Assembly (NCBI GenBank): GCA_036000105.1
Contig: DASYGE010000012.1
Span: forward strand, 744,001 to 808,000
Direction of reading: 5' to 3'
Length of the DNA stretch: 64,000 nucleotides
Source of the DNA: DASUBN01 sp036000105
GTDB lineage: Bacteria; Pseudomonadota; Gammaproteobacteria; Natronospirales; REEB76
Position numbers and translations under genes: made by a program. The notes beneath the pieces were generated by a model. The model was not told the DNA's origin. It did not search any database and was given only the letters and a program-made list of their open reading frames with translations. Below are positions 1 to 7,469 of this stretch, piece after piece (the first letter of the stretch is position 1; each line of letters opens with the position of its first letter).

Positions 1-8
1 CGGCGGGA

Positions 9-836
9 TTACAACGGCCGGCCATCTCCTGCCTGGGAGGCGATGCGTTTCAGGAAATCCATGAGCCCGAGGCGCCGGCCCACAGCCAGCGCGGCTTCCG
101 GCGACAGGGCCCGCAAGGCCATGAGCAGCCGCACCGGCTTTGGATTCACGATCACTTCCACCCGGGGTTTATGCAGTATATCCAGCAGCGCTCGCACCAC
201 GTCTTCGGGCCGGGAGGCGCCGATGCTGCGCGGTGCCCGCATATGTTTGCGGGAGAACATCCCCGTTTCGTCCACGAAACCCGGACAGATGACGGACACC
301 GAGACACCGGAACCCCGCAGTTCCGCCGCGAGCGAGATGCTCCATTCTGCAAGCCCGCCCTTGCTACCCGAATAGGCCGCGCCGAAGGGCATGCCGGTGC
401 GCCCCGCGAGGGACGCGATGTTGACGATGTGTCCATCACTCGCCGCCAGCAGCTCCGGCAGGAGTGCGCGGGTTAGCAGCATGGGTGCGGCTAGGTTGGT
501 GGCGAGGATGCGCTCCACGCTCGCCGGATCCTGCTCGGCGTAGGGCCCGAGTTCTTCCACGCCGGCATTGTTGATGAGCACGTGGATGGTGCCGAACTCG
601 CTGCGGGCGCGATGCAGGAGTCTTTCCCGATCCGCGCCCTTGGTCACATCACAGGGCACCACGAGTACGCGGATACCGCCTTTGGCGATGTCCCGCGCGA
701 GCGCTTCGAGTTTGTCCGCGGAGCGGGCCGCCAGCACTAGCTGCGCGCCGGCTTCGCCTAAGGCACGGGCCATGCGTTCTCCCAGTCCCTGGGAGGCACC
801 GGTCAAGATGATTGTTTTCCCGTTGAGATTATCCAT
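9..836 (-). CDS. SDR family NAD(P)-dependent oxidoreductase
   Basis: A 275-residue classical short-chain dehydrogenase. The N-terminal cofactor motif TGASQGLG lies near residues 13-20, the structural NNAG motif near residue 90, and the catalytic Ser and YSGSK (Tyr, Lys) near residues 142-160. It should be a cytosolic oxidoreductase acting on a carbonyl or alcohol; the substrate cannot be read from sequence. The ATG at 836 lies just beyond a repeat element (840-1008) whose TTTTAGAGG end could serve as the Shine-Dalgarno sequence. The gene continues to within 9 nt of the window edge and appears complete. The C-terminal tail (LMDFLKRIA) is ordinary for the long-chain SDR subgroup. Confidence 0.9.
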   Translation of the reverse strand: MDNLNGKTIILTGASQGLGERMARALGEAGAQLVLAARSADKLEALARDIAKGGIRVLVVPCDVTKGADRERLLHRARSEFGTIHVLINNAGVEELGPYAEQDPASVERILATNLAAPMLLTRALLPELLAASDGHIVNIASLAGRTGMPFGAAYSGSKGGLAEWSISLAAELRGSGVSVSVICPGFVDETGMFSRKHMRAPRSIGASRPEDVVRALLDILHKPRVEVIVNPKPVRLLMALRALSPEAALAVGRRLGLMDFLKRIASQAGDGRPL

Positions 837-839
837 TCT

Positions 840-1008
840 TGAGGTGCCTCTAAAACACGAGATTTTGCTCTGTATCTGGAGCTATCGCAGTTTACTCCTC
901 GGTACATATGGCTTCGCTGCTCCACCAGCGGACACGACGGCAGGGACGCCGGAGGTAGGGCAACGCAGGGAGCAGTTGCCGGAAAGATCGATTTTTAGAG
1001 GTACCTGA
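840..1008 (-). repeat. Dispersed intergenic element, family A copy 1
   Basis: The ends form an imperfect inverted repeat: GAGGTGCCTCTAAAA at 840-854 against TTTTAGAGGTACCT at about 993-1006. Read on the minus strand, its core CGGCAACTGCTCCCTGCG, followed by TTGC-CTACCTCC, matches the cores of the elements at 56972 and 63722. No credible gene lies inside. It separates the SDR gene from the cytochrome c pair. Confidence 0.7.
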
Positions 1009-1015
1009 AAACGAA

Positions 1016-1039
1016 AACGCCCCGCTGGTGCAGGGCGTT
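1016..1039 (-). terminator. Rho-independent terminator of the cytochrome c pair
   Basis: Inverted repeat AACGCCC / GGGCGTT with a 10-nt loop. On the minus strand it is followed by TTTTCGTTTT. It lies 30 nt beyond the stop codon of the downstream cytochrome gene. Confidence 0.75.
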
Positions 1040-1068
1040 CTGTTAACAAGGTGCCAGGAGCTCTAGGC

Positions 1069-1410
1069 TCAGTGGCCGCCCTGGGGGATGCTGTGCAGCG
1101 GTCCCGGCAGGCTGGAGAAATACTCCGCCAGGTTCTTGATGTCGTCATCCGTGAGGCTCGCGGCCATGCCCTTCATGATGGGGTTGTTGCGCCCGCCGTC
1201 CTTGTACTCGTGCAGCGCCTGGATCAGGTAATCCTTGTACTGCCCGGCGAGTATCGGGAACTGGTCGGAGCTGCTGAGGCCGTTCAGGCCGTGGCAGGCG
1301 GCGCAGGTCTGGGCCTTGTCCTTGCCGGCGGCGATGTCGCCGTCAGCGCAGGCGGCCTGGGTCGCGAGCAGGAGGCCGGCGGCGGCGAGGATCGTGAATG
1401 ATTTGTGCAT
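1069..1410 (-). CDS. Periplasmic monohaem class I cytochrome c
   Basis: A 113-residue precursor with a signal peptide (MHKSFTILAAAGLLLA, cleavage near AACA-DG) and one haem-binding motif, CAACH. The distal Met ligand is probably the Met in PIMKGMA. It resembles the small cytochrome c553/c4-domain family that shuttles electrons to terminal oxidases or reductases in the periplasm. The ATG at 1410 is preceded by AGGGG with a 6-nt gap, which favours it over the GTG at 1425. The gene lies 11 nt after the homologous gene at 1422-1763, so the two are co-transcribed and probably arose by tandem duplication. The partner is unknown. Confidence 0.88.
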   Translation of the reverse strand: MHKSFTILAAAGLLLATQAACADGDIAAGKDKAQTCAACHGLNGLSSSDQFPILAGQYKDYLIQALHEYKDGGRNNPIMKGMAASLTDDDIKNLAEYFSSLPGPLHSIPQGGH

Positions 1411-1421
1411 GCTATGCCCCT

Positions 1422-1763
1422 TCACTGCGGGTTGGCCGGGGTCTTACCCAGGCTCTCGAAGTACGCGGCGATGTCCTGCATCTGCTGGTCGGACAGGGAA
1501 GACGCCTGCGCGTGCATGGTCCGGTGGGTGCGGCCGCCGGCCTTGTATTCCTTCAGGGCCGCCAGGATGTAGGCGGCGTGCTGCCCGGCAAGCTCAGGCA
1601 CCCGGTAGGTGGGGTACACGTTGGTGTAGTTCGGCACGCCGTGGCAGCCGATGCAGGTGTAGGAGTCGATCTTGCCTTTGGCCGGGTCGCCGTCAGCGCG
1701 GGCCGTGAGGCTTAACGTAGCCGCAGCGCAGGCGAGGACGATGGCGAATACGCGAATCCGCAT
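1422..1763 (-). CDS. Periplasmic monohaem class I cytochrome c, tandem paralogue
   Basis: A 113-residue precursor with signal peptide MRIRVFAIVLACAAATLSL and haem motif CIGCH. It shares the body pattern of its neighbour (DGD-AKGK at the mature start, LAGQ, ALKEYKAGGR, and a Met in RTMHAQASSL as likely axial ligand). The start at 1763 has AGGGAGAG seven bases upstream, so the ATG at 1793 is disfavoured. It is the first gene of a two-gene unit ending at the hairpin at 1016-1039. Electron transfer is inferred from the fold; no oxidase or dehydrogenase partner is adjacent. Confidence 0.88.
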   Translation of the reverse strand: MRIRVFAIVLACAAATLSLTARADGDPAKGKIDSYTCIGCHGVPNYTNVYPTYRVPELAGQHAAYILAALKEYKAGGRTHRTMHAQASSLSDQQMQDIAAYFESLGKTPANPQ

Positions 1764-1989
1764 CGGAATACTCTCCCTATATAGAGGGTTCAAGGATTAA
1801 GGGCCCTGGCCGGGTCCGGAGGGCGCCTAGGTTACCAAAACCGGCGCCATACCTGTAGTCCGCACTCCCGTAAGGGCTCCGGTGCATACTTTGGCGGGTA
1901 ATAGCCAGGCCCGGAGCCGGGTCTATATGAGGTCTTGCAGCGGCGGGTTCACCGCCCCATATAGGTCAGGCGTCCCAGGAGGTAAAGGT

Positions 1990-2391
1990 ATGCAGAAGAT
2001 CAAGAAGACCGACCAGGAATGGCAGGCGGAGCTAACCCCCGAGCAGTATGCGGTGATGCGCAAGAAGGCAACCGAGCGGGCCTTCGCCGGCAAATATGTG
2101 GATAACCACGAAGCCGGCATGTACCGCTGCGCCAGCTGCGGCAACCCCCTGTTCTCCTCCGAGACCAAGTACGATTCCGGCTCCGGCTGGCCGAGCTTCA
2201 CCGCGCCGGCAGAGGGCGCCAACGTGGAGACCCACTCGGACAGCAGCCACTTCATGCAGCGCACCGAGGTCCTGTGCGCCAAGTGCGATGCGCATCTCGG
2301 CCACCTGTTCGACGACGGCCCGGGCCCCGAAGGCCTGCGCTACTGCATCAACTCCTGCTCGCTGTCTTTCAAGAAAGACGAGAAGAAGTGA
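1990..2391 (+). CDS. msrB: Peptide-methionine (R)-S-oxide reductase MsrB
   Basis: A 133-residue single-domain MsrB that reduces methionine-R-sulfoxide in proteins, probably with thioredoxin. Two zinc-binding pairs are visible, CASC and CAKC. The catalytic Cys sits in LRYCINS near the C-terminus, and GWPSF is the substrate-site motif. The start is fixed by AGGAGG at 1977-1982, seven bases before the ATG at 1990, although the frame is open further upstream. There is no signal peptide, so it is cytoplasmic. The alanyl-tRNA editing gene starts 7 nt after its stop, indicating one transcript. Confidence 0.96.
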   Translation: MQKIKKTDQEWQAELTPEQYAVMRKKATERAFAGKYVDNHEAGMYRCASCGNPLFSSETKYDSGSGWPSFTAPAEGANVETHSDSSHFMQRTEVLCAKCDAHLGHLFDDGPGPEGLRYCINSCSLSFKKDEKK

Positions 2392-2398
2392 CCCAGCC

Positions 2399-3109
2399 AT
2401 GACCGAGCTCCTGTTCCGCGCCGATGCCTATGCCACGGAGTTCGAGGCCGAGGTCCTCTCCGCGGAACCGGGGCGGGTGGTGTTGAATAGGACGCTCTTC
2501 TATCCGGAGAGCGGCGGCCAGCCCGGCGACACGGGGACATTGAAGCTCCCGGACGGCCGCGAACTGAAGGTCGGGGATACGCGCAAGGGCGCCGTGCCCG
2601 ATGAGGTGGTGCATGTACTCGCGGATACAGCCCTCGCGCTCGAGCCCGGCATGCGTCTCGGGGGGCGCATAGATTGGGAGCGGCGTCATCGGCTCATGCG
2701 CATGCACACCTGCCTGCATCTGCTCTCGGCCATCATCATCGCGCCGGTCACCGGCGGTGCCGTGGGCGACGGCTACGGGCGCCTGGATTTCGACCTGCCC
2801 GAGAGTCCGGAACGAGAAGAAGTGCAGACCAGGCTCAATGAACTGATACGGCGCGACGCGCTGGTGTCTTTCCGCTGGATCAGCGATGCGGAGCTGGATG
2901 CGCGGCCCGAGCTGGTCAAGACCATGTCGGTGCAACCACCCCGGGGCCACGGCCAGGTGCGGCTCGTGGACGTGGAGGGCATAGACTTGCAGCCCTGCGG
3001 CGGCACCCATGTGAGCCGCATCGGCGAGATAGGCGAAGTGTTCATATCAAAAGTGGAAAAGAAGGGTAAGCAGAATCGCCGGGTGAGGTTAGAATTTCCA
3101 CAGGCCTGA
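2399..3109 (+). CDS. Alanyl-tRNA editing protein (AlaX type)
   Basis: A 236-residue stand-alone homologue of the AlaRS editing domain, which hydrolyses Ser-tRNA(Ala) or Gly-tRNA(Ala) in trans. It has the N-terminal fold typical of the larger AlaX class (TLFYPESGGQPGD near residue 35). The zinc-site motif MHTCLH lies near residue 103 (HxxxH, with Thr after the first His) and CGGTH near residue 200 completes the ligands. The frame is open upstream into msrB, but an ATG 7 nt after the msrB stop gives the family's usual length. The pairing with msrB would couple repair of oxidised protein with translation quality control, which is inference. Confidence 0.93.
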   Translation: MTELLFRADAYATEFEAEVLSAEPGRVVLNRTLFYPESGGQPGDTGTLKLPDGRELKVGDTRKGAVPDEVVHVLADTALALEPGMRLGGRIDWERRHRLMRMHTCLHLLSAIIIAPVTGGAVGDGYGRLDFDLPESPEREEVQTRLNELIRRDALVSFRWISDAELDARPELVKTMSVQPPRGHGQVRLVDVEGIDLQPCGGTHVSRIGEIGEVFISKVEKKGKQNRRVRLEFPQA

Positions 3110-3125
3110 GCGGCCTGAAAGCACG

Positions 3126-3290
3126 GCACGAAACCATCCATGGTGTCGTGACCAGCCCCGCCTGCAAGGCTACGCGTCCTGCTACGCTTGCAGGCCAGGG
3201 CGGGCTTCCTGCCCGCCCGCTCGTCGCAATGCGACGAGCCCTTGCGGGGCGTGTGTCGCATACGACACACCCAGGAGCAGCCGTTACAAT
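3126..3290 (+). repeat. Palindrome cluster, family B copy 1
   Basis: The 208-nt gap after the AlaX gene holds consecutive inverted repeats: CCATCCATGG near 3135, GCCTGCAA / TTGCAGGC across 3160-3195, GGGCGGG / CCCGCCC near 3198-3217, CTCGTCGCAATGCGACGAG at 3220-3238, and GTGTGTCG / CGACACAC at 3251-3270. The CCATGG, GC-stem and CTCGTCGCA palindromes recur in the same relative order, inverted, at 60928-60990. Confidence 0.7.
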
Positions 3291-3317
3291 CAGTTGAAAC
3301 ACGACGGGGAGACACAC

Positions 3318-3662
3318 ATGAGCGGATCAGACGGCGGGCGTACCGTGACCATCGTGGCCTATATCCTGCATCTCCTGGGGGCCATCACCGGTTTGTTGAG
3401 CGTCATCGGGCTCATCATCAATTACGTGGTGAAGGGCGATCACGGTGAGATGATAGACAGTCACCAGAGCTGGATGATCCGCAGCTTCTGGTATGCGATC
3501 CTCGGCGGCTTGATCTGTGGTGCGCTCTTCATCACCGTCATCGGCATCCCGCTGGCCTGGCTGGGGCTCATCGTCATCTGGCTCTGGTACATCTACCGCC
3601 ATATACGCGGCCTCATCGACCTCGCCGAGGGCAAGACCATGTCCGGGAGTTCGCTGCTCTGA
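3318..3662 (+). CDS. Small integral membrane protein, DUF4870/COG3671-like
   Basis: A 114-residue protein with three hydrophobic segments: about residues 9-37, 57-75 and 78-97, the last two separated by a short Gly/Pro turn. A conserved-looking DSHQSWMIRSFWY loop lies between the first and second, typical of the DUF4870/COG3671 group of inner-membrane proteins. The function is not known for the family. GGGGAG at 3306-3311 precedes the ATG at 3318, so the in-frame start at 3294 is unlikely. It stands alone, preceded by the palindrome cluster and closed by a bidirectional terminator. Confidence 0.8.
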   Translation: MSGSDGGRTVTIVAYILHLLGAITGLLSVIGLIINYVVKGDHGEMIDSHQSWMIRSFWYAILGGLICGALFITVIGIPLAWLGLIVIWLWYIYRHIRGLIDLAEGKTMSGSSLL

Positions 3663-3678
3663 TTTGAAGCCATAAAAA

Positions 3679-3698
3679 AACCCGCCGAGAGGCGGGTT
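3679..3698. terminator. Bidirectional terminator
   Basis: The stem AACCCGCC / GGCGGGTT with a GAGA loop has TTTT on the plus-strand side and a run of T on the minus-strand side (seven A on plus at 3674-3680). It separates the convergent membrane-protein and rocD genes. Confidence 0.85.
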
Positions 3699-3720
3699 TT
3701 CATATGCGTGTGGTTTGCGC

Positions 3721-4938
3721 TCAGGAAGCGGCCTTCAGGCGGCCCATCTCTTCCAGCACCAGGGCTATGCGTTCCACGGCCCAATCCAGCTGTTCCTTGG
3801 TCACCACCAGCGGCGGCGCGAGACGCAGCACGGTCTCATGGGTCTCCTTGCTCAAGATGCCCTGGGCCATGAGTCGCTCGCAGACTTCCCGGGCGCGGGC
3901 CTTGCGGGAATCTATCTCCACGCCGATGAAGAGGCCCTTGCCGCGCAGACTCTTGATGAAGGGGCTTTTCAAGGCGGCGAGCTTGTCCAGGAGATAAGCG
4001 CCCAGTTCTGCGGAGCGATCCGCCAGCTTCTCTTCTACCAGCACGTTGAGGGCTTCCAAGCCCACGGCGGCGGCCAGCGGGGTGCCGCCGAAGGTGCTGC
4101 CGTGGTCGCCCGGGGTGAACACTGCCATCACATCGCGCCGTGTCAGGAAGGCGGACACGGGCAGGAGGCCGCCGCCGAGCGCCTTGCCCAGGATCAGTCC
4201 GTCCGGCTTCACGCCTTCGTGTTCGCAGGCCAGCAATTTGCCCGTGCGGCCGAGGCCGGTCTGGATCTCGTCGGCGATCAGCAGCACCTTGTGCTTGCGG
4301 CAGAGGTCCGCGCACTTCTTCAGGTAACCGGCGGGCGGCACCACGATGCCGGCCTCGCCCTGGATGGGTTCCACCAGGAAGGCGGCGGTGTTGGGGCCGA
4401 TGGCTTTCTCCAGTGCCTCCGCATCGCCGTAGGGGATGATCTTGAAGCCGCCGGGGAAGGGGCCGAAGCCGTCCTTGTATTGGGGCTCGGAGGACATGCC
4501 CACGATGGCGATGGTGCGGCCGTGGAAGTTACCGGTGCAGACGATGATCTCGGCCTTATCCGCGGGTACGCCTTTGATCTTGTAAGCCCATTTGCGCGCC
4601 GCCTTGAGGGCGGTCTCCACACCTTCGGCGCCGCTGTTCATGGGCAGGGCCATGTCCATGCCCGTGAGTTCGCAGAGGCGTTTCAGGAAAACGCCGAGCC
4701 TCTCGCTGTGGAAGGCACGGGAGCAGACCGCGAGCTTCGCCGCCTGCTCGGTGAGGGCCTTCACCAGGCGTGGGTGCGCGTGGCCGTGGCTGACGGCGGA
4801 GTAGGCGCTCATCATGTCGAGGTAACGGTTGCCCGCATCGTCCCACAGGTACACGCCTTCGCCGCGGGTGAGCACCACCGGCAGCGGGTGGTAGTTGTGG
4901 GCGCCGTAGTGGCTCTCGAGTTCGATGGATTTGTTCAT
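3721..4938 (-). CDS. rocD: Ornithine--oxo-acid transaminase
   Basis: A 405-residue class III PLP aminotransferase that moves the delta-amino group of ornithine to 2-oxoglutarate, giving glutamate semialdehyde/P5C. Diagnostic pieces are ESHYGAHNYHPLPVVL at the N-terminus, EPIQGEAGI, the cofactor Asp in DEIQTGLGRTG, and the PLP lysine in LILGKALGGG near residue 250. The ATG at 4938 has GAAGAG upstream and gives the family length; the longer frame to 5220 is an artefact. It is monocistronic. With arginase (61.4 kb), citrulline hydrolase (56 kb) and ProC (8.2 kb) in the same window, it fits an arginine-to-proline/glutamate route. An acetylornithine aminotransferase is the main alternative, but the N-terminal motif favours RocD. 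Confidence 0.92.
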   Translation of the reverse strand: MNKSIELESHYGAHNYHPLPVVLTRGEGVYLWDDAGNRYLDMMSAYSAVSHGHAHPRLVKALTEQAAKLAVCSRAFHSERLGVFLKRLCELTGMDMALPMNSGAEGVETALKAARKWAYKIKGVPADKAEIIVCTGNFHGRTIAIVGMSSEPQYKDGFGPFPGGFKIIPYGDAEALEKAIGPNTAAFLVEPIQGEAGIVVPPAGYLKKCADLCRKHKVLLIADEIQTGLGRTGKLLACEHEGVKPDGLILGKALGGGLLPVSAFLTRRDVMAVFTPGDHGSTFGGTPLAAAVGLEALNVLVEEKLADRSAELGAYLLDKLAALKSPFIKSLRGKGLFIGVEIDSRKARAREVCERLMAQGILSKETHETVLRLAPPLVVTKEQLDWAVERIALVLEEMGRLKAAS

Positions 4939-5027
4939 GGCAGTGCTCTTCGGAAGGCTGCATGGGTGCGTGATCGCAAGCGAACACTTATTATACAGCA
5001 GCCCCGGATACCGGCTTTCCCCACCGC

Positions 5028-5672
5028 ATGACCGACAAACACCGCACCGAACCCTGCGTATTCCAAGGCCCTGCGGGCGATCTGGAAGGCCTGCTGGATT
5101 TCCCCGACGGCACACCGCGCGCCGTGGCCGTGGTCTGCCATCCGAATCCGGCGCAGGGCGGCACCATGCAGAACAAGGTGGCTTATATCCTCGCGCGTGC
5201 CTTCTGTGACATGGGTGCACTCTCGCTGCGCTTCAATTTCCGCGGCGTAGGCAGGAGCGCGGGCGTGTTCGACGACGCCGTGGGCGAGATCGGCGACGCG
5301 CTCGCCGCCATGGACTGGCTCATGGCCCGTCAACCCTCCCCCCCCTTGTGGTTGGGCGGCTTCTCTTTCGGTTCTTACGTCGCGCTGCGCGCGCAGTCGC
5401 GGCGACAGGTAGCGCGTCTGGTCACCGTCGCGCCGGCGGTGGAACGTTTCGAGACTCAGCACATCGAATTGCCGGCCTGCCCCTGGGTGTTGGTGCAAGG
5501 CATGGATGATGACGTGGTCTCGCCCCAGGCGGTGCTGGCCTGGGCGCGCGGGCTGGCGAGGCCGCCGCGCATCCTGGAGATGGCAGGCGCCGGACACTTC
5601 TTCCATGGCCGCCTGACCGAGCTCCGGGAGGCCATAACCCGGGCTTTCCCGGTCATCCCGGACGGCGTTTAA
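5028..5672 (+). CDS. Alpha/beta hydrolase (COG2945-like)
   Basis: A 214-residue serine hydrolase without a signal peptide. The oxyanion-side motif CHPNPAQGGTM and the strand LRFNFRGVGRS are typical of the COG2945 group. The nucleophile elbow is GFSFGS, the acid is probably in MDDDVVSP, and the catalytic His is in GAGHFFHG. The substrate is unknown; the family includes small cytosolic esterases. It is divergent from rocD, with about 90 nt between the two starts, so they may share a regulatory region. The next gene, 62 nt downstream, has its own ribosome binding site. Confidence 0.85.
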   Translation: MTDKHRTEPCVFQGPAGDLEGLLDFPDGTPRAVAVVCHPNPAQGGTMQNKVAYILARAFCDMGALSLRFNFRGVGRSAGVFDDAVGEIGDALAAMDWLMARQPSPPLWLGGFSFGSYVALRAQSRRQVARLVTVAPAVERFETQHIELPACPWVLVQGMDDDVVSPQAVLAWARGLARPPRILEMAGAGHFFHGRLTELREAITRAFPVIPDGV

Positions 5673-5733
5673 GCGTTTTGTTAGACTCTGAGTCTGCCGA
5701 TTCGGCCTTTTAACTGATTTCCAGGAGTCCCCC

Positions 5734-6447
5734 ATGATGCGTCGCGTACTACTGGCTTGCGGCCTGCTGGCCCTGACCACCACCGCATTCGCCGACGACC
5801 ACATCACAATCCCGAATCTCAACCAGGCCAATTTCAACGACCTCTCCGAGGACTTGGGCGCCGTCACGAGCTACAAGCAGCTCGAAGCCTCCACCTCGGA
5901 AGGCATCACCGGCTTTGACCTGAGCCTGAATGTCGGCGCCACCCAGGTGGGCCACCAGGCTGCCTGGGAGCAGGCCACCGGCAAGAGCAGCGTCTCCAGC
6001 ATCCCTTTCGCTGACGTGCGCATCTCTAAGGGCCTGCCCTTCGGCTTCGATGTGGGCGGCGAATACAGCACCGTGCCCGGCTCCAACATCAGCTTGTACG
6101 GCGCCGAAGTGCGGTACGCGATCCTGGACGGCGGCGTCGCCGAGCCGGCCATCGGCGTGCGCGCGGGCTACACGCACCTCACGGGCGTGGATGCCTTGAG
6201 CTTCCACACCACGAGCCTGGACGTGTCCATCTCCAAGGGTTTCGGCCCGGTCACCCCCTACGGCGGCGTGGGTGAGGTCTGGAGCAACAGCACCCCGGGG
6301 GCATCCACGGGTCTCGTGAGCTCGAATTCCAGCAACACCGAACTCTTCGCGGGCGTGACCTTCGACCTCGGCGTGCACCTCGGCCTCGAGTGGAACCACC
6401 TGGCGGGCAACACCACCTACACGGTAAAGCTCGGCTTCGGCTTCTGA
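5734..6447 (+). CDS. Secreted protein, probable outer-membrane beta-barrel
   Basis: A 237-residue protein with a clear signal peptide (MMRRVLLACGLLALTTTAFA-DD). The mature chain has alternating hydrophobic/polar strands, Gly-rich turns and a C-terminus ending YTVKLGFGF, whose terminal Phe is typical of outer-membrane barrels. No family name is secure. The ATG at 5734 is preceded by CCAGGAG; the second Met at 5737 is equally usable. It is monocistronic and closed by the hairpin at 6465. The likely role is a structural or transport OMP of unknown ligand. Confidence 0.7.
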   Translation: MMRRVLLACGLLALTTTAFADDHITIPNLNQANFNDLSEDLGAVTSYKQLEASTSEGITGFDLSLNVGATQVGHQAAWEQATGKSSVSSIPFADVRISKGLPFGFDVGGEYSTVPGSNISLYGAEVRYAILDGGVAEPAIGVRAGYTHLTGVDALSFHTTSLDVSISKGFGPVTPYGGVGEVWSNSTPGASTGLVSSNSSNTELFAGVTFDLGVHLGLEWNHLAGNTTYTVKLGFGF

Positions 6448-6464
6448 GTTTTTAAGATAGATAT

Positions 6465-6488
6465 CCCCCGCCGGAAAGCCGGCGGGGG
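6465..6488 (+). terminator. Hairpin terminator after the barrel-protein gene
   Basis: A perfect 10-bp stem CCCCCGCCGG / CCGGCGGGGG with an AAAG loop starts 17 nt after the stop codon. Only three T follow (AGTTT), so termination may be partly factor-dependent. Confidence 0.7.
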
Positions 6489-6544
6489 AGTTTCCTCCAG
6501 GCCCTTCGCGGGCATTGTCATGGATCGGCGCAAAGACTCACGCT

Positions 6545-7006
6545 ATGTTCTCTTCACTCCTGAGCTTCCTCGAACAGCGGTTCTCGGCACCCGGCGCCGA
6601 GACGGTATCCCATGACGAGTTGTGCATGGCGGCGGCGGCCCTGCTCGTGGAGATGGCGCGTGCCGACTTCAACGAAGATGAGACGGAACTCACCCGCGTC
6701 CGTGATCTCCTGGCGGAACGCTATGGGCTCACGCCCGAGGGCGCGGAGGAACTCCTGACGGCGGCACGGGGGGAATCGGACCATGCGGTGTCGCTCTTCC
6801 GCTTCACCCACCTCATCAACCAGCACCTGGAGATGCCGGAGAAGATCGCGCTCATGGGGATGCTGTGGGATGTGGCTTATGCGGACGGACGGCTGGACAA
6901 GCACGAGGACGCGCTCATGCACAAGCTGGCGGACCTCATGTACGTGCCGATCAAGGATCTGATGGCGGCCAAGGAAATGGCCAAGAAAAAAATGCGCGAG
7001 AGATAG
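6545..7006 (+). CDS. TerB-like tellurite-resistance-domain protein
   Basis: A 153-residue all-helical acidic protein of the TerB-like family. Two related helical halves each carry an Asp-rich loop (RADFNEDETELTRV and YADGRLDKHEDALMHKLADLM), consistent with TerB-like metal-binding loops. The C-terminus is Lys-rich (EMAKKKMRER). There is no signal peptide. The ATG at 6545 is chosen because the product begins at the first helix; a TTG at 6515 would add ten residues. Neither start has a strong ribosome binding site. Function is unknown, and no other ter genes are nearby, so tellurite resistance should not be assumed. Confidence 0.75.
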   Translation: MFSSLLSFLEQRFSAPGAETVSHDELCMAAAALLVEMARADFNEDETELTRVRDLLAERYGLTPEGAEELLTAARGESDHAVSLFRFTHLINQHLEMPEKIALMGMLWDVAYADGRLDKHEDALMHKLADLMYVPIKDLMAAKEMAKKKMRER

Positions 7007-7094
7007 AGACTGCCGGCGGCGAGGCCGGTATTCAGGACCAGAGATCATTCAAAGACCGGAGCCGCACCCCTGTGCGACCCCGGTCATGAATGGC

Positions 7095-7469
7095 TTACTT
7101 CACCATGTCCTTGAGGCCCTTCAGAGCCTGGACCTTGACCACGTTCCGGGCGGGCTTCGCCTTGAAGATGGTCTTCTCGCCCGTGAAGGGGTTGATGCCC
7201 TCACGTTCCTTGGTGGCAGGCTTGCGCACTACCTTGATCTTCATCAGGCCGGGCACGACATAGAGGCCGGGGCCTTTCTTGCCGATGCTCTTGCCGATGA
7301 GGCCCGCCAGGTTCTCGAAGATCGAGGCAACCTGCTTGCGGCTCAGGCCGGTGGAATGGGCGAGATAAGCGTAGGTCTCGGACTTGGTGAACGGTTTGTC
7401 AGCGGACACAGCGGGGGCTTTGGCAGCCTTGGCAGCAGTCTTCGCGACAGCCTTTTTCTTTGCAGCCAT
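7095..7469 (-). CDS. HU/IHF-family DNA-binding protein with Lys/Ala-rich tail
   Basis: A 124-residue protein. Residues 1-26 are a low-complexity Lys/Ala tail (MAAKKKAVAKTAAKAAK), and residues 27-124 are an HU-fold domain (FTKSETYAYLAHSTGLSRK, GLYVVPGLMKIKVV, and the beta-arm with INPFTGEKTIFKAKPARN). It should be a nucleoid-associated protein; the tail is reminiscent of the eukaryote-H1-like extensions of some bacterial HU proteins. The typical DNA-intercalating Pro of the arm is replaced by NPFTGE, as in many HU-like proteins. It has its own promoter region and is monocistronic, facing away from yggT. Confidence 0.85.
   Translation of the reverse strand: MAAKKKAVAKTAAKAAKAPAVSADKPFTKSETYAYLAHSTGLSRKQVASIFENLAGLIGKSIGKKGPGLYVVPGLMKIKVVRKPATKEREGINPFTGEKTIFKAKPARNVVKVQALKGLKDMVK

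Noticed and set aside
840..1008. Possible CRISPR array or integron attC sites among the repeats
   Set aside because: Copies are dispersed rather than regularly spaced, there are no spacers, and no cas or integrase genes are in the window.
3715..5031. 438-residue plus-strand open frame
   Set aside because: It is antisense to rocD, is Gly/His-rich and shows no family motif; rocD is clear on the other strand.
6545..7006. Tellurite-resistance operon
   Set aside because: Only a TerB-like protein is present; no terA, terC, terD or other ter genes are nearby.
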